Origin: Dermanyssus gallinae
Lineage: Eukaryota; Arthropoda; Arachnida; Mesostigmata; Dermanyssidae
Direction: 5' to 3'
NCBI GenBank assembly: GCA_003439945.1
Contig: QVRM01001038.1
Coordinates: 1-64,000, forward strand
Length of the DNA: 64,000 nt
A program made the translations under genes and the position numbers. Every line of letters starts with the position of its first letter. The stretch's first letter is position 1. Under the pieces are notes generated by a model, which saw only the letters and a program-made list of their open reading frames with translations, was not told where the DNA came from and did no database searches. Shown here piece by piece: positions 25,254-37,361 of the stretch.

Positions 25254-25539
25254 TTTCGAAGACAACCAACTGCCGGGTCGGATAATGTGCTATTTTCCGA
25301 AGGTTCAATGCTTAACATTTTCAAGGAGATCTACGCGGTGTCACCAGGCTGCAAACTCGCTGGTAATACTATGTCAATTGCGGTCTGGGTTAAAGACATA
25401 AAAAGTGTACCGGTTCGTCGCACTCAGGACTGGCTGATCTTCGGCAGAGAATTAGACCAGAATTATCTGCTGTGTTAAGGTCTTTAGAGGAAGCGTTGCG
25501 ACCTCTCATGGGACTACTTTCTGTGGTGGGTAAGCTAAA
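25254..25539 (+). other. Right flank of the LINE A target site
   Basis: This continues the sequence at 22892-23287 once the insertion is removed. One frame reads FSEGSMLNIFKEIYAVSPGC and DIKSVPVRRTQDWLIFGREL, ending at 25476. I recognise no domain. It may be the 5' end of the family B element that follows. Confidence 0.3.
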
Positions 25540-25872
25540 ATGTCTCGCCTTGTAATGACAGACCACAACGACAACACACCTAATCGCGGGCCCGCCAGCC
25601 CGCGGTCCGGGCGGTCGGACCCCAACAGGAGCCCCCGCCCAACCTACGGGCTTTTGTTTACACGAAGAGGTCTACGTCGACACATAACGACCAAGCACGG
25701 AGGGGTTGCCTACAACACGAATGACGAGTTACAGCCCTCGAACTCTCGGTTTATCGCAGATGGGTTTTTCGGCGGTATTCAAGATGTCACTCGTCGCTGG
25801 CGGTTGGCCCGCATTTTGCCGAAATCAGTACGTAGGCATGTAGCCAAAGAGTTCACCAAGGTCCTGTGCTGA
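25540..25872 (+). pseudogene. Family B N-terminal zinc-finger-like region
   Basis: It reads YGLLFTRRGLRRHITTKHGG, which has the hydrophobic, GLxxH and HxxxxH spacing of a C2H2 finger, but the two Cys positions are Tyr and Leu, so the finger is probably non-functional. A single TGA ends the frame; the next 96 bases are open in the same frame and lead into the RT part. Confidence 0.6.
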
Positions 25873-26988
25873 GTCGCAGAGAACAACGACGACACGGCCT
25901 GGCTTTCCCTGTTCTCCTTCGCGCTCGTTGTCCTCCGCCTCCCCGATGGTGGGAAAGATGATCGGTCGTTGGCGGTTATCGTCCGGAAGAACCTTCGCGA
26001 CTTTGCTCAGGGGAGACGGTTTGACGATGGCAGTAGCCCTCTTTCAGACCTACGTCCCCGGCAGCGGACAGTTGACACCGTCCGGCTAGCCATTACCAAG
26101 CTCTCGGAAGACGACGTTTCTTCGGCGGCCAGGGTCTTAATCTCAGAAGACACGCTGGCACAAAAGCCCAGCGAGACGGCTTTGCTGTGGGATAAACACC
26201 CCCCCCCCTTCGCCCCTTCACCTCTGTCCTGGCCTAGCCCTCCTCACGTGCCCTTGCCATCACCCACATCAACCGACAATGTTCGGTCTGTCATAAAAAC
26301 GTTTTTGCGAAGCTCAGCCGCGGGCCTAGATTTCATCAGACCACGGCTCTTACAAGACCTGCTGTCCCCCGCTCTAGGAGCTGCCGCCGACCGGCTTGCG
26401 GCTGCCCTGGCCAAAGTCGTTGATCTTCTTTGCTGGGGTTTGCCGCTCTCCGAATGGCGACCGCTCATCTTTGGGGCCCGACTTTTCGCCCTTACGAAGA
26501 AAGATGGCAGCGTATGGCCCATCGCATGTTCATCTGCAATCCGGAGGCTGGCGGCAAAGATTGGCATCTTTAAGAACAAGGCAGACATCTCACAGGCTCT
26601 TGGTGTCTATCAGCTTAGGTTTGCGACACCGGGAGGATGCGAAACCGCAGTGCACTCGACTCGGTTTTTCCTGGAGTCACGCTCTGAAGCTACCCTTGTG
26701 GTCAAGCTTGACTTCAGAAACGCCTTTAACAGTATTTGGAGGGACCACTTATTGAGTGCGGTGAAAACCTATGCCCCAAGTATGTTCCACCAGGTAGCTT
26801 ATAAAGAGCATTCCTGCCTTTTCCTGCCGCATGATGTCAATGTCGCAAACTGGGGTGCAGCAGGGCGACCCATTGGGTCTCCCCTGTTCTGCCTGGCTGT
26901 CAAGGAGTTGGTCTACTCTCTTGAGTGCCCTCTAAACGTATGGTACTTGGACGACGGTGTTCTGGGTGGCCCCCCGATGCGGTACTGA
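25873..26988 (+). pseudogene. Family B reverse transcriptase domain
   Basis: Motifs seen: RSSAAGLDFIRPRLL, FATPGGCETAVHS, VVKLDFRNAFNSIWRDHLL and WYLDDGVLGG with the catalytic YLDD at 26944-26955. Near 26860 the plus strand encodes GVQQGDPLG in another frame, so a small indel lies between the two and the frame returns at LFCLAVKELV. A second shift after LGG ends the frame at 26988. Confidence 0.8.
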
Positions 26989-27760
26989 GGGACATCCACC
27001 GAGTCATTAAGTTTGCTGAGCAGAGTGGCCTGGCCCTAAACCCTGCAAACTGTGAGATCTATGCTGTAGGAGGTGCTGCTGACTCCGAAGTGCTATAGGC
27101 TCTCCCAGGGGCAAGACTGTCGGCACGGAATTAGAGTTGCTAGGCGTTCCCCTATTCCCGCAAGGAGTTCCGGATGTCCTCAAGAGGTGGCTGGTCAAGC
27201 TAGAAAATGCAATGTCACGCATTCACTTAGTAGGTTCTCACCGAGGTCTTTTTCTTCTGAGATCATCACTTTCCCTTCGTCTCAACCACTTGTTTCGAGG
27301 GGCAGACTGTTCGCGAGCTTCAGGAATCCTTGAACGACTCAATGACCGCGTGATGTCTACATTAGAGGCGTTGCTGAACCTCAACCTATCCGCGCGTACG
27401 CGCCAACAAGCTCTACTCCTTGTTCTTTGGGGTGGCCTAGGGTTACCTGATGCGACTGTTTTATCGGTCTATGCAACAGGCAAGAACCCTCCTCGATTGT
27501 GTTGCTCTCACGGACTTAGAAGCTCGATTGGAGACAAGCCACCGCAGAGCAGTTGCCCTGTGCGGCCACGAGCCCGCCGAGGCTGGACACCAGAGAGAAT
27601 GGTCAGCAAGTCTATATGAGCAAAGAGTCGAAAACCTCATGGCGGAATGCGCTACGGACGCCGATAAGACCAGGCTGCGCGCCGTCTTCTCCAAGGGGCG
27701 GGCGCATGGCTCCACGCCATACCCTGTGCTCAGATCGGGACCCTGTTAGATGACGAGTCG

Positions 27761-28432
27761 GTGAGGATCGCGTTCGGACTTCGTTTAGGGACAAACCTTG
27801 TGTACACTTATGCCTGCGTCTGCGGAGACGTCGTCCAGCCAGATGGACGCCACGGGCTGTTCTGTATTGTCAGCGCAGGTAGGCGAGCAAGACACCAAGC
27901 CTTGAACGAAACCTTTAGCAGAGCTCTACGATTTAGTGGTCTACCGTGCGTCCTGGAGCCCGTCGGACTAGACAGGGAGGGCGGGAGGAGACCTGACGAT
28001 CTGACCTTAACTCCGTTCGACTGCGGATGCATGCTGGTTTGGGACGCGACAGTTACTGACTCATTAGCCCTTTCAATGGTCAGTGCTGGCGCGGCTCGGG
28101 CTGGTCATGCATCGGCTCTCACCGAGGCAGGCAAGGTTAGAAAGTACCAGAACATCGGCTACCCGTACGAGTTCCACCCACTTGCCTTCAAGACCCTTGG
28201 CGGGCCGGGTCCGTCTACCCGCAGTTTGCTACAGATGATCGGGAAGCGGCTATATCTAGCCAGCGGAGATAAGCGAGCGGGTGATTTCCTCAGACAGAGT
28301 CTCTCGCTGGATGTGCAACGGGGCAATGCCACCTTGGTTCGAGGAACCCTCCAGAAATGGCTGGTCCCTACACTGGACCCCCGTAATGGTGCACACGTTC
28401 GCAGGGACCCAAATGTCGTGGTCCGGCCGTGA
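27761..28432 (+). pseudogene. Family B Cys/His motif and restriction-like endonuclease
   Basis: It is open for 223 codons. It has CVCGDVVQPDGRHGLFC (CX1CX9HX3C), GRRARHQALNETF, then RRPDDLTLTP at about 27985-28014 and LVWDATVTDS about 15 residues later. The PD...(D/E)...WDxT arrangement fits the PD-(D/E)XK-type endonuclease of such LINEs. It ends with SLDVQRGNATLVRGTLQKW, the tail that recurs at 1480-1635 and 29236-29424. The frame upstream (27137-27749) carries the linker, including VLWGGLGLPDA. Confidence 0.8.
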
Positions 28433-29114
28433 ATGATTGATTACATAATAATAATAAACTGAAGATAAACCTAGCCTAACAGAACAAACTAATTTATCTG
28501 GCAAGTGAATACGTGAACAATAATTTAAAACAAAACAAAAACGAGCTATAAAATCAACTTATATTCTCAAATGATCTCTATTTGAGAGCCCTGAGCGTTT
28601 TCTGAGCTAATTAAAAGAAAATGGGCATCTACAAATTCCGTTTGCGCGAAATTCAGTTTTTTTTCACTACTTGAACGCTTTTGTACTAGCTATTGTAGTA
28701 TTTTTGCAATGAGGATGTACAGCGGCTGCAAACAGATTAGGACGACTTCCGGCATATTGTTTACATATAGAAAAATAGCCGATCGCAAGGGTCGAACGCA
28801 ATGTCCGATTCGATCTGCAGCTCTTAGGTTACAGAGGAGTCGAGCTGCATAGTTTCTCGCCGAACAAGCGACCGTATTTAAATGTGCTCTTAACGAAAAC
28901 TTCATTGCATATTACGGCGAAAAATAATCTGGCAGTCGATTAGTACTCGAGGGTATCAATCGGGGGCTAAATCAAGAAACTACCGTTTCATATTTTAGAT
29001 AGGCTGTAGTACTCAAGTAAAAATATTATTTTTATTTAGAACGACAGAACTTAGACACAGTCCTTGTCCTTCAAAGGCGTTACCATTGTTGTTTTGGTTG
29101 TATATGTTTGTTCG

Positions 29115-29116
<2 letters not shown>
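28433..29116. other. Family B 3' flank, no gene
   Basis: After the stop at 28430-28432 comes a short 3' UTR with an AATAATAATAAA run near 28447, then AT-rich sequence with no recognised feature. Confidence 0.5.

Positions 29117-29164
<48 letters not shown>
29117..29164. repeat. (TA)n at the 3' end of a family B copy
   Basis: Pure TA array directly adjoining the 3' end of the minus-strand family B copy at 29165-30530. Confidence 0.9.
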
Positions 29165-29167
<3 letters not shown>

Positions 29168-30530
29168 CATTTACATTTTATTGAAAATAGGAATAGAGCG
29201 CCATTTGTCCCCCGAAAACGTTTGCACTGGGAGTATTACTCTTTCTTGTGTAGAGTTGGTTGGGACCACTTCAGCAGCGTGCCCCGGACGGACGCCGCGT
29301 TCCCGCATTGGACGTTGAGGCGCTGTCTCAAGAAAGCCGCAATTTTATTATCTCCGATTGCGAGGTTCAGCTGCTCACAGACCCTGAGAGGAAGTTTGCG
29401 AGTGAAGCTGCCTGGGCCGCCCAAGGTCTTGAACGCTACCCGTTAAAGCTCATGGGGGTAACCTGTTGAGGCGTATTTTGCGAGCTTTCTCGTCTCGGCT
29501 AGACTACCATCGTGGCCTGCCGACATTGCCCCGTCACCGACCACTGAAAATGCTAATGAGTCGGTGATGGTGCGTCCCAGACATGCATCCTGCCTCTACT
29601 AAAAGGAGTACGAGTCGTCCCATCCGAGCGCTTATCGTCGTCGGCGGAGAGGCTCTGGGGCTCTAGAATGGCGGTTGGAACCAGACTCCAGACTATCGCT
29701 TGTCCAGCAAAGGCGAGCGGATCCGGGATTCCCAGGCCTCCTTCGAGATCTGTAGTTGTGCCTATTTTCCAGCGGAAGACGCCAGCGATAGATTAAAAAA
29801 TTGACTCAAGGGGGTTTAGAGTCAACTCTTTTAATGGACGCATGTCGTTCAACCGCTCTGTAAGATCAGCTTCGCGAAATAGGTAGGGGACCCTTGTAGC
29901 TAAAAACAAAAATCGAAGTAAAAAAGATGGCGGGATGGGCACCGAGAGGCGCAAGGTTGTCAGCTACGTGCTTTACCTTGTTCTGCCATCTCAAGTGCGA
30001 GTGGCTTCCTTCAAACCAAATGTTTAGTGGGCTTTTATAGGAGTCAACTCGCTCTTTGATACTCAGGCCAAACAAAGGGGGGGGGGGACTAGAAGATCAC
30101 CCTGTTGCAACCCCGTGGCCGAATCTATGAGATCATCTAGGAGGATAAGGTAAGAAGCGGTACGGTACGCTTGGCTGACGTGGTGTGTTAGCTGGGAGCA
30201 GTGTGTCGCGACCGCCTTCAAAAGGTGATCCCGTCTTACAGAGTTGAATGCGTTTTTAGAGTCAAGCTTCACAAGAACCCCAAAAAGCGTGCATGAATCG
30301 ATGAGAGCTCGGGAGGCATGTACCGCGGACCCGTCCCCCGCTGGTACGGCAAAACCTAGTGAGACCCAATCGCCTTGCGATTTCTATCACTGGTTTTATT
30401 ACAGACAATCTTCGTGGCTAGCCTGCGTAAGGCGGCGGATCAAGCAATCGGCCTCACTGACCCGTCTTTCTTCTGTAAAGCGAAAAGCCTCGCCCCAAAG
30501 ATTATAGTCAGCAATTGAAATGGAGAGGCG
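29165..30530 (-). mobile_element. LINE family B, degenerate copy
   Basis: Reading the minus strand, broken frames give KLDSKNAFNSVRRDHLL then GLQQGD (30272-30063), LFGLSIKERVDSYKSPLNIW, GGLGIPDPLAF, a fragment like TITDSLAFSVV and finally FLRQRLNVQCGNAASVRGTL (stop at 29236). The order equals that of the copy at 25540-28432. Large internal parts are deleted. Confidence 0.75.
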
Positions 30531-30689
30531 CCCCACAGAAGTAAGTCGACGACCTATATATATACGAGTATATATCATGTGTCGACGAAAAGTTCATGTC
30601 TCAATGCTCTTTATGCCTTGGTCTTGATCATATGGCCAGAAAGTCTACTACAGTTCGTCCAAACATCCAAGTGCGTAAAGAGCCACTAC

Positions 30690-30990
30690 TTGCCGAACTT
30701 TAATTTACAGATGCAAGAGGACTTTGTCGACGGACTCGACCTTAGCAACAGCATGGGCATCCGCCGTTAGCATAAAGCAATCGTAGGAGGGGACTTCAAC
30801 ACCATGCAGAGCTTACGGTTTAAGATCAGCTTAAATATATATATATATATATATATATTATTCACTTGATACATGTCACTCTTTTTAACGAGGGCACTCG
30901 TAGCGGCAACACAGGCGGAGATATGTTGATATCTAGAGTTTGCCCAACGAGCGGCGACGGAGCATCATCCTAGGAGGAGTGAGGCGTCCG
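30690..30990 (+). mobile_element. R1-clade LINE endonuclease remnant
   Basis: One frame reads KAIVGGDFNTMQSL, and after a (TA)n at 30835-30858 another reads LHVTLFNEGTRSGNTGGDML. GGDFN and LxNxGxxxT are the two segments of an APE endonuclease of R1/Jockey-type LINEs. It is degenerate. Confidence 0.5.
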
Positions 30991-31019
30991 GGGGGAGGGT
31001 GCTCCAGACGCCAGGCCCC

Positions 31020-31330
31020 AGAAGCTTATATCAAAAGTCAAACAGAGTATAAATCGACCCTGGGCAACAGTATCCTTCCATGCCACCTAGGTTCTGATGG
31101 GTCATGAGGATTTGCAGTCCTACTTGTTCAGGATCGGGAAGGCTCCCAGCCCTACGTGCGTCAACTGCGGCGATGGACTCGAGAATACCCCAGAATACCC
31201 GATTTCAGCATGTCCAGCATGGATGGAGCAGTGCGCCTCCGCTCCAATTTTAACATGATCAACACCGAACACGCTAGGGGTGGACCTGTCCAGCATCTGC
31301 GAGAGTCTTTGCACCCTAGTGGTCTAGTGG
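31020..31330 (+). mobile_element. LINE C-terminal zinc-knuckle remnant
   Basis: It reads LQSYLFRIGKAPSPTCVNCG and continues to SACPAW. This resembles the GHGxFxxYLxRxG...CxxCG...C ending of R1-clade ORF2, with the His replaced by Tyr. Confidence 0.5.
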
Positions 31331-31399
31331 CTTAAAGCGACGAAGATTTTTGAGTATATACTTACGTTAAAATCTATGGCAAATAACCGGCGCAATATG

Positions 31400-31710
31400 C
31401 GCACCCCTTGGACCTCCAGGGAAAAAGCTAGCCACGAGTAACCTCGCATTTGAGTCCCATGCTACCGACACTATTAACAAATCATCGAGACAATCAGAAG
31501 TTATTGTGAAGAATCACCTGACATAGTTATGACTATTAAAGATGTCTGAAAGGAGCGCATTATGAAATTGACGAATCTGTGTGCAAAACTTGTGGAGACT
31601 GTAACATCGACCGCTACCACTTGACACGACATCCGTCAAACGACGCACAATCACTGCAGGAACGTGTGCATTACCTGGTTAGCTTGACCAACGAGTTGTA
31701 AGACATTTAG
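31400..31710 (+). mobile_element. Family A-type knuckle remnant
   Basis: It reads HYEIDESVCKTCGDCNIDRY, then HLTRHPS and a stop. The pattern CxxCGxCNxxRYH matches the minus-strand fragment at 21493-21681 and, more distantly, the C-terminus of family A. Confidence 0.5.
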
Positions 31711-32689
31711 ATTACTTTTAACTACCAATGAGATGGCGAATAAACTGAATGACTAAAAAAGCTCCACTCAAGTATTTGTTCAGGTGGGCTAGAATTACGC
31801 ATTTGTGTCTGCACTGTTTATTACAGGTATTCGTAGAGACGAAAAAATAAAACGCGAAAAACAAGGAGGTCTATCCGGGCTGTTCTCTATACTTCGAAAT
31901 AATAATATGATACCTCTATGACGTATGGCATGCCGATGGAGATTTTCCTGTATTTTTAACGCGCAATAGCGAGCGACCTAACGGAAGCAAACAGACGAAC
32001 AAGCGAGAAGATGAAAATCGAAGTGACGATCGGCGTCTTGTCTTGTTGTATATTGTCCTTGAACAATATAGCAGAGATATTAATTTGACAGCATCGTATT
32101 TAGTTCCAGAAAGAAAAGCAGAGACGTTCTTGTTGTAGTAGTAGAGTAGACATCTTGGCCTTCACTTGGATGAAAACCAATTGGTGAGCAGCAAGATAGT
32201 CTGGTGTCCAAATGTCCAAACGAACCAAGTTCCGACCGACACTCAGTACGTGATGCAGGCTACAGTAAAAATAGCGCTTGCTGTAGCAAGCCTTAATACA
32301 CTGATACCAAGAACCAGAGAACGCAGTATCGCAGTAGAGATTGCTGGAATCAGACGACTTCCCGAATGCAAGGCAATGTCCCCTTGCTCAGTAGATATAT
32401 AATCATGGAATTACCATAGAATAATCATATAGTAACCGCAAATGGTATGCATTGAAGTCATACCACAAATATCCGGTCATGTAGGTTAGGGGACCATTAG
32501 GTTTTTCATTGATTCGTTAAAGTGATTTTTGTTTCTGACGCCCTGTCGAAATCGCGGGATCTTTAGATCGAGTACAAGAGCCTCGAATCTAAACACCACC
32601 ATCGAGACGTTCAAATTTCGTTGCTAGGACCAATCGACTGAAGAAGTCGAGCTAAACGTGAGGGGAATCTACTAAATCGGGATGAGCAA

Positions 32690-33000
32690 AGTGGGAACAA
32701 GGGTTCCGAAAATCCTGCAGGACCTGACAGAGGCCATCGTACTTCATCTTTTCCCAACGCAGAAGGGAAAACACAGAACCCCGATTGCGAGCTGTGCGTC
32801 CGTTTTGCGGAAGTGGTCAAAGGAGGCCTAATTAAGTAATGTCCAGCAATCTTTCAAAATGCCGCGAAGGCATGACTTAAACCTTACAAATTATTGGAAG
32901 ACGGCTCGCTTGACGCTTATTATAAAGCCGATGACACAAATACGTTTGGCTTTAGACTACAGACCCATCTCACTCGTAGCACGTCTGTCACTTTAGCTCG
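32690..33000 (+). mobile_element. LINE RT N-terminal remnant (R1/Jockey-like)
   Basis: It reads VPKILQDLTEAIVLHLFP and, in another frame, YWKTARLTLIIKPMT and LDYRPISLVARL. WKxARLxLIxK and YRPISL are typical of LINE RT motif 1-2. Confidence 0.55.
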
Positions 33001-33225
33001 GTTGCTTCAGGACATTAGACATCTACTAGCCAAAGTCAAGGATGAAAAGTTGAAAAAAGCCCCAATATTTAAAATTTCTAACTCTTGATATACCTGGGCG
33101 CCGCGAATGCGCCCAACAGTGCAAACTGAATAATACGTAAGGCTTTAAAGGGAGTAGTATGTTAATGCCCGTGTACTCGAATAAACGGAGTATGACTTGG
33201 GTAATGAGTACGACTTCCGACAAAG

Positions 33226-33545
33226 CTTCCTTTTTTCGACGTTGTTTTGGTGTGGAACAGCCACATTTCAAACGCCGCCATGGGCAAGATTATAAAGCCT
33301 GGCAAAGTGGTCTCTGTCCTTAACGAACGATACGCGGGAGTAAAAGGTGATCAGCGTCAAACAGATGCCGACCCGTTACACAGTCGACGTGTCGTTCGAC
33401 ACGAAGAAAGTCAACCGACAGTCGATCAAAGATCCCGGCCAGAAGCTAAAGGCCCGCATCAAGGTCGAGCAGAAACTCGAGGAGTGCTTCAAGGCGGGAA
33501 TGAACCTATGGTTCTTCCAGAAGCTACGGTTCTGAGCAAATAAAT
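33226..33545 (+). pseudogene. RpL27: Ribosomal protein L27 (eL27) retrocopy, internally deleted
   Basis: The first part, from ATG 33280, encodes MGKIIKPGKVVSVLNERYAG and VK. The second, from 33365 to the stop at 33533-33535, encodes MPTRYTVDVSFDTKKVN and ends WFFQKLRF. Both match the start and the last 56 residues of the eL27 family. About 58 middle codons (family residues 23-80) are missing and the two parts are in different frames. Substitutions at normally invariant sites (GMN for GKN near the end) fit a dead copy. No introns are present, and a pyrimidine run like a TOP start (33225-33236) lies about 50 bases before the ATG. An AATAAA follows at 33539-33544. An alternative is two exons of a diverged gene with the middle exon lost. 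Confidence 0.8.
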
Positions 33546-33651
33546 AGCAAATCGTTCATCTGCTCGCCGCAGCGGGCTGGTGAATGCATTTCTGATTCTG
33601 TAATGAATATGACAATAGTGTCCCATAGGGAACTGTATTAAGACTTACGCT

Positions 33652-35160
33652 GTGTGTCTTAGAGTGCGACGACGGGCGACCGAACAGTTAACGAAGACCC
33701 CAAAAACAAGGGATTTCGTTGTGCTCGTCCTCCTGGATGTCAAGAATGCCTTCAACTCAATGAGCTGGGAGGTGGCCATGGACGCGATGAGGCGCAAGGA
33801 CATCTCGCCATACATTTGCCGGACAATTTCGTCCTACCTATCGGAAAGAAGACTGACGCCCGGCGGCCAGGAGTATGAGATCTCTGCGGGGGTTCTTCAG
33901 GGGTCGGTCTTGGGGCCGATTCTGTGGAACCTAGCCTATGACGGGGTCCTCGAGCTGCCGGGCCTACGGGCGGGTGTTGAGATGGTGGCCTATGCCGATG
34001 ACTGGGGCCCTGGAGTATGCCGCTAATGAAGACCATTCTCTAAGACCGGCCCCGCACAAGGCGGAAGCACTGTACCTTACAGGCGGCTGCACAGAAGGCA
34101 GGCGGCGCCTGCTGGCCAGTGTAGCAGAGTCGGTAGCGCTATACGCGGCTCCAGTGTGGGCAGACATGGCGCTGAGGACACAAAGACACAGGAGAGAGCT
34201 TCGATCGTCACAGTGGCCTGTAGCCATTCGTGTCTGCCGGGCTTACCGCACGGTGTCGACCACGGCCCTCCTGGTCCTGTCTAAGATGCTGCCATGGGAT
34301 TTGCTGGCAAGTGAACGGGCCGAAAGATGTAAGGATGGCGATCTAGACTTGACAATGGCTAGATCGAAGACAATCGCCCGGTGGCATGAGGAATGGGTCG
34401 CAGTGCAGCTGAGAGACCCTCGGAGGCCGCCCGCGGGAAGCTAGACCAGAGACCTCATCTCTGACCTGAAGTCGTGGTACGACTGCAACCACGGTGAGCT
34501 GTCTTTTGGTACGACACAGGTGCTGTGAGGTGCAGATCGAGTGAGACGGACGAGGTCTAGCACACAGTTTTGCGGTGTCCGGCCCTCCAAGAAGCCAGAG
34601 ACGCGGGTGCGACCACCGTACGAGGAAAGCCGATTAAGAAGGTTGTAGCACACATGCTGACTTTGACGAAGGCGTGGAAGGAGTCCTGTGCCTTCTTTGA
34701 GACTATCATGTCCATAAAGGGGGCCAAGGAAATGCCAGGAGAGCTCGTTTTAACGATAGCCCCCGATCCAGTCGAGAGAGAGCGCCCGTAGATGACAGGG
34801 AAAGAAGGGGAAATAGACAGCAAAGGCGAACCAGCCTTAGGATTAGGCAGGGACAGCGAAGGACGCTTCAGGCGATGACTCTCGACGCAGGTGGCGGAGC
34901 TGTGGAAGGCGTTGACGGTCTGGCTGACGCGTCTGAGCTGCACCAAGGCAGACATGAGACGCCAGATGATGCCAGATTGGAGTAGAATGTAGGAGTTGGT
35001 GCAACACCACTCCCATGGATTCGAAGCAATGCCTACACAGTTACCAATCTCTGGAGGTGGGGGCAAAGCGGGTTTACTGGGTTTGCAAGTCCCAGACTAG
35101 TCACCATGGCTGGAGTGGCGCATGTCCGTTTGGATTCCCGTAATCCCCCAAAGTAAGACT
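33652..35160 (+). mobile_element. R1-clade LINE, copy 1 (degenerate)
   Basis: It encodes VLLDVKNAFNSMSWEVAMDA, GVLQGSVLGPILWNLAYDGV and MVAYADDWG, then SVAESVALYAAPVWADMAL and AIRVCRAYRTVSTTALLVLS. All match in order the copy at 48863-50507, but about 100 codons between YADD and LLASVAES are deleted and several stops follow. The 3' UTR (about 34980-35155) is collinear with 50340-50490, sharing GGGTTTxxTGGGTTTGC. Confidence 0.8.
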
Positions 35161-35205
35161 GAGAATTTTCAGCACTAAAAACGAGTGCGACGAAGTGCTG
35201 GAGCC

Positions 35206-35890
35206 AATTAAACCCTGTGGAGTCGACGATATCTTGTACGCAGACGACTTGGCGAGTTAAGTCAAGGACAAAGAACTGCTTGAAGACCGGGCTAACCATG
35301 CCTTGGAATGAGGAGGACGGTGAATTAAGTCAAAATTTGAGTGGTGCGGATAACGTTGACTACCTCACAGCCCATTTAGGGTTGCAAGTAACCTGTGCAA
35401 TGTGTCAATAGCCAGGGGACCATCGGAGTATAAACGCCTGCTAGCCCCAGTCGCTAATTCTATTCTTCTTTACGGGTCACCAGACGAGAAAAACACCAAG
35501 GACGTTGTTCTTGTAAGTGCCTGGGTTCTTGAATTGCCTTGTCCTTAGTGGGTAGTAGAGCATCTACCTCTATCAGTACCAGTTACTCAAGAAAGACGAC
35601 GCAAACAAGGTAATCCCGAATAAAAATGACGGGCTTAGTGGGTCAGAGCGGAACGAAGAGTACCATGGCCGTAGACGAGATGAATAATTCTGCACTTCAC
35701 GGAGCGGTAAGGACTCCGTAGAGACCACGGTCACACTTTTTTTACGTGCGGGGCCCTTAAGAACACGGAGTAGATGACTCGATCTGACTAGAAGAGCAGT
35801 GTCACAAGCCAAGAGACTTATTTTCGGCATTACTCAGTACGAAAAAGTAAACGTGGAAACTAAACTCATATTGCTCTGAAAAAAACAAAC
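35206..35890 (+). mobile_element. R1-clade LINE RT remnant, second subfamily
   Basis: It reads VDDILYADDLAS, KDKELLEDRANHALE, and then KRLLAPVANSILLYGSPD. The YADD box and the LLxxVxxSxLLYGxP segment are R1-clade features. It differs in sequence from the copies at 33652 and 48863. Many stops. Confidence 0.55.
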
Positions 35891-35899
35891 CAGCCGTTG

Positions 35900-36732
35900 T
35901 TAAAGAACAGTTTTCTTAAGATAAGAAGAAGAACTAAGCTTTTTCGATGTCACCAAATGAGATGTAATGACTAAAGAGCGGGACTATAAGAAGATAAATG
36001 ATGGTATTATATATGCTATATATGCGGCTATTACATGTCTTGGTCTAAATGCAATCCTCAAATGTCATATGCGTTTGTTGGTCTGTTTAAAACTTTTTGA
36101 TAAATGCTCTGAATTATATATATATATATATACTACGTACTGTACTATACATCGGCACCTTTCGTGTCATAGTATTGCGTTCCTTTCCCTCGTCACTTTT
36201 TAGTTATTGCATCTGCTTACAATGAAGTAGAGAAACAAGTTACGGAACACCGCCAGTACGTCTCTCTTCTCGCGTCGAGCAACGCATCTGGCTTTCGTTG
36301 ACGCGCAATGAATCTGGCGCTTGTTGGCGCAATTAAACATAATTCGTTCGCACTTTGTTAATAAATGATCGCACTGACATCGCAGAAAAACAAACGCAGA
36401 TCAGGACATCGGGAGAGTGAACGGTACTCACATACGTCTGCAGACGTCGCAAAAGCGAAACATCTTTCCGTAGGCTGAATAGTCGTTGTTATCCAATGTA
36501 TATACGAGAGATGGTTCCAAACGGGAGTTTGAGATGGCGGTCCCGTTTGGCCTAACCTTGGCCTAAGTGACACCAATGCCTGTTAGCCATCCTGCTATGC
36601 GTCTCACTGTGCAGGGGCAAAAAACATGGACAATGTTAACGACAATTTTAGGTCGCCTTAATACAGGTTGCGTTGTCGATAGGACTGCTACTGATACCTG
36701 TCGATACCAGTCTACCTGCTGTAGCATCCGCG
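35900..36732. other. No gene recognised
   Basis: AT-rich sequence with a TA tract at 36114-36133 and no identifiable coding family. The long frame that begins at 36567 continues only because it runs through the palindrome and TA array. Confidence 0.45.
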
Positions 36733-37116
<384 letters not shown>

Positions 37117-37125
37117 ATAATGATG

Positions 37126-37307
37126 AATAATACCACGCAGGTCTGGTCCTACCGCCGTGTGAAAAAAACAACACTCTCCCAAGAGTTTTCGTCTTCTCCC
37201 GAGCCTGTGTAGTGCGGCGCATGCAATTTTCGGAATGGAATTACGGATCAACCTAATATGTATATATATTGCTTGTAAAGCAACTAAACTACTGCTATAT
37301 ATATATA

Positions 37308-37361
<54 letters not shown>

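Larger units (their letters stand above)
25540..28432 (+). mobile_element. LINE family B, near full-length, restriction-like endonuclease type
   Basis: The order is a zinc-finger-like N-terminus, reverse transcriptase, a Cys/His motif and a restriction-like endonuclease, the architecture of LINEs that lack an APE domain (R2/NeSL/CRE-like group in the broad sense). The copy is dead but only lightly damaged: one in-frame TGA at 25870-25872, a shift near 26860 in the QGDP motif, a stop near 27094 and further shifts near 27450 and 27750. At least three more copies of the family are in this window. Confidence 0.8.

Noticed and set aside
33639..35160. TAAGACT as target-site duplication of the R1-clade copy 1
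   Set aside because: Only seven bases, no poly(A) beside it, and the 5' border of the copy is not defined.
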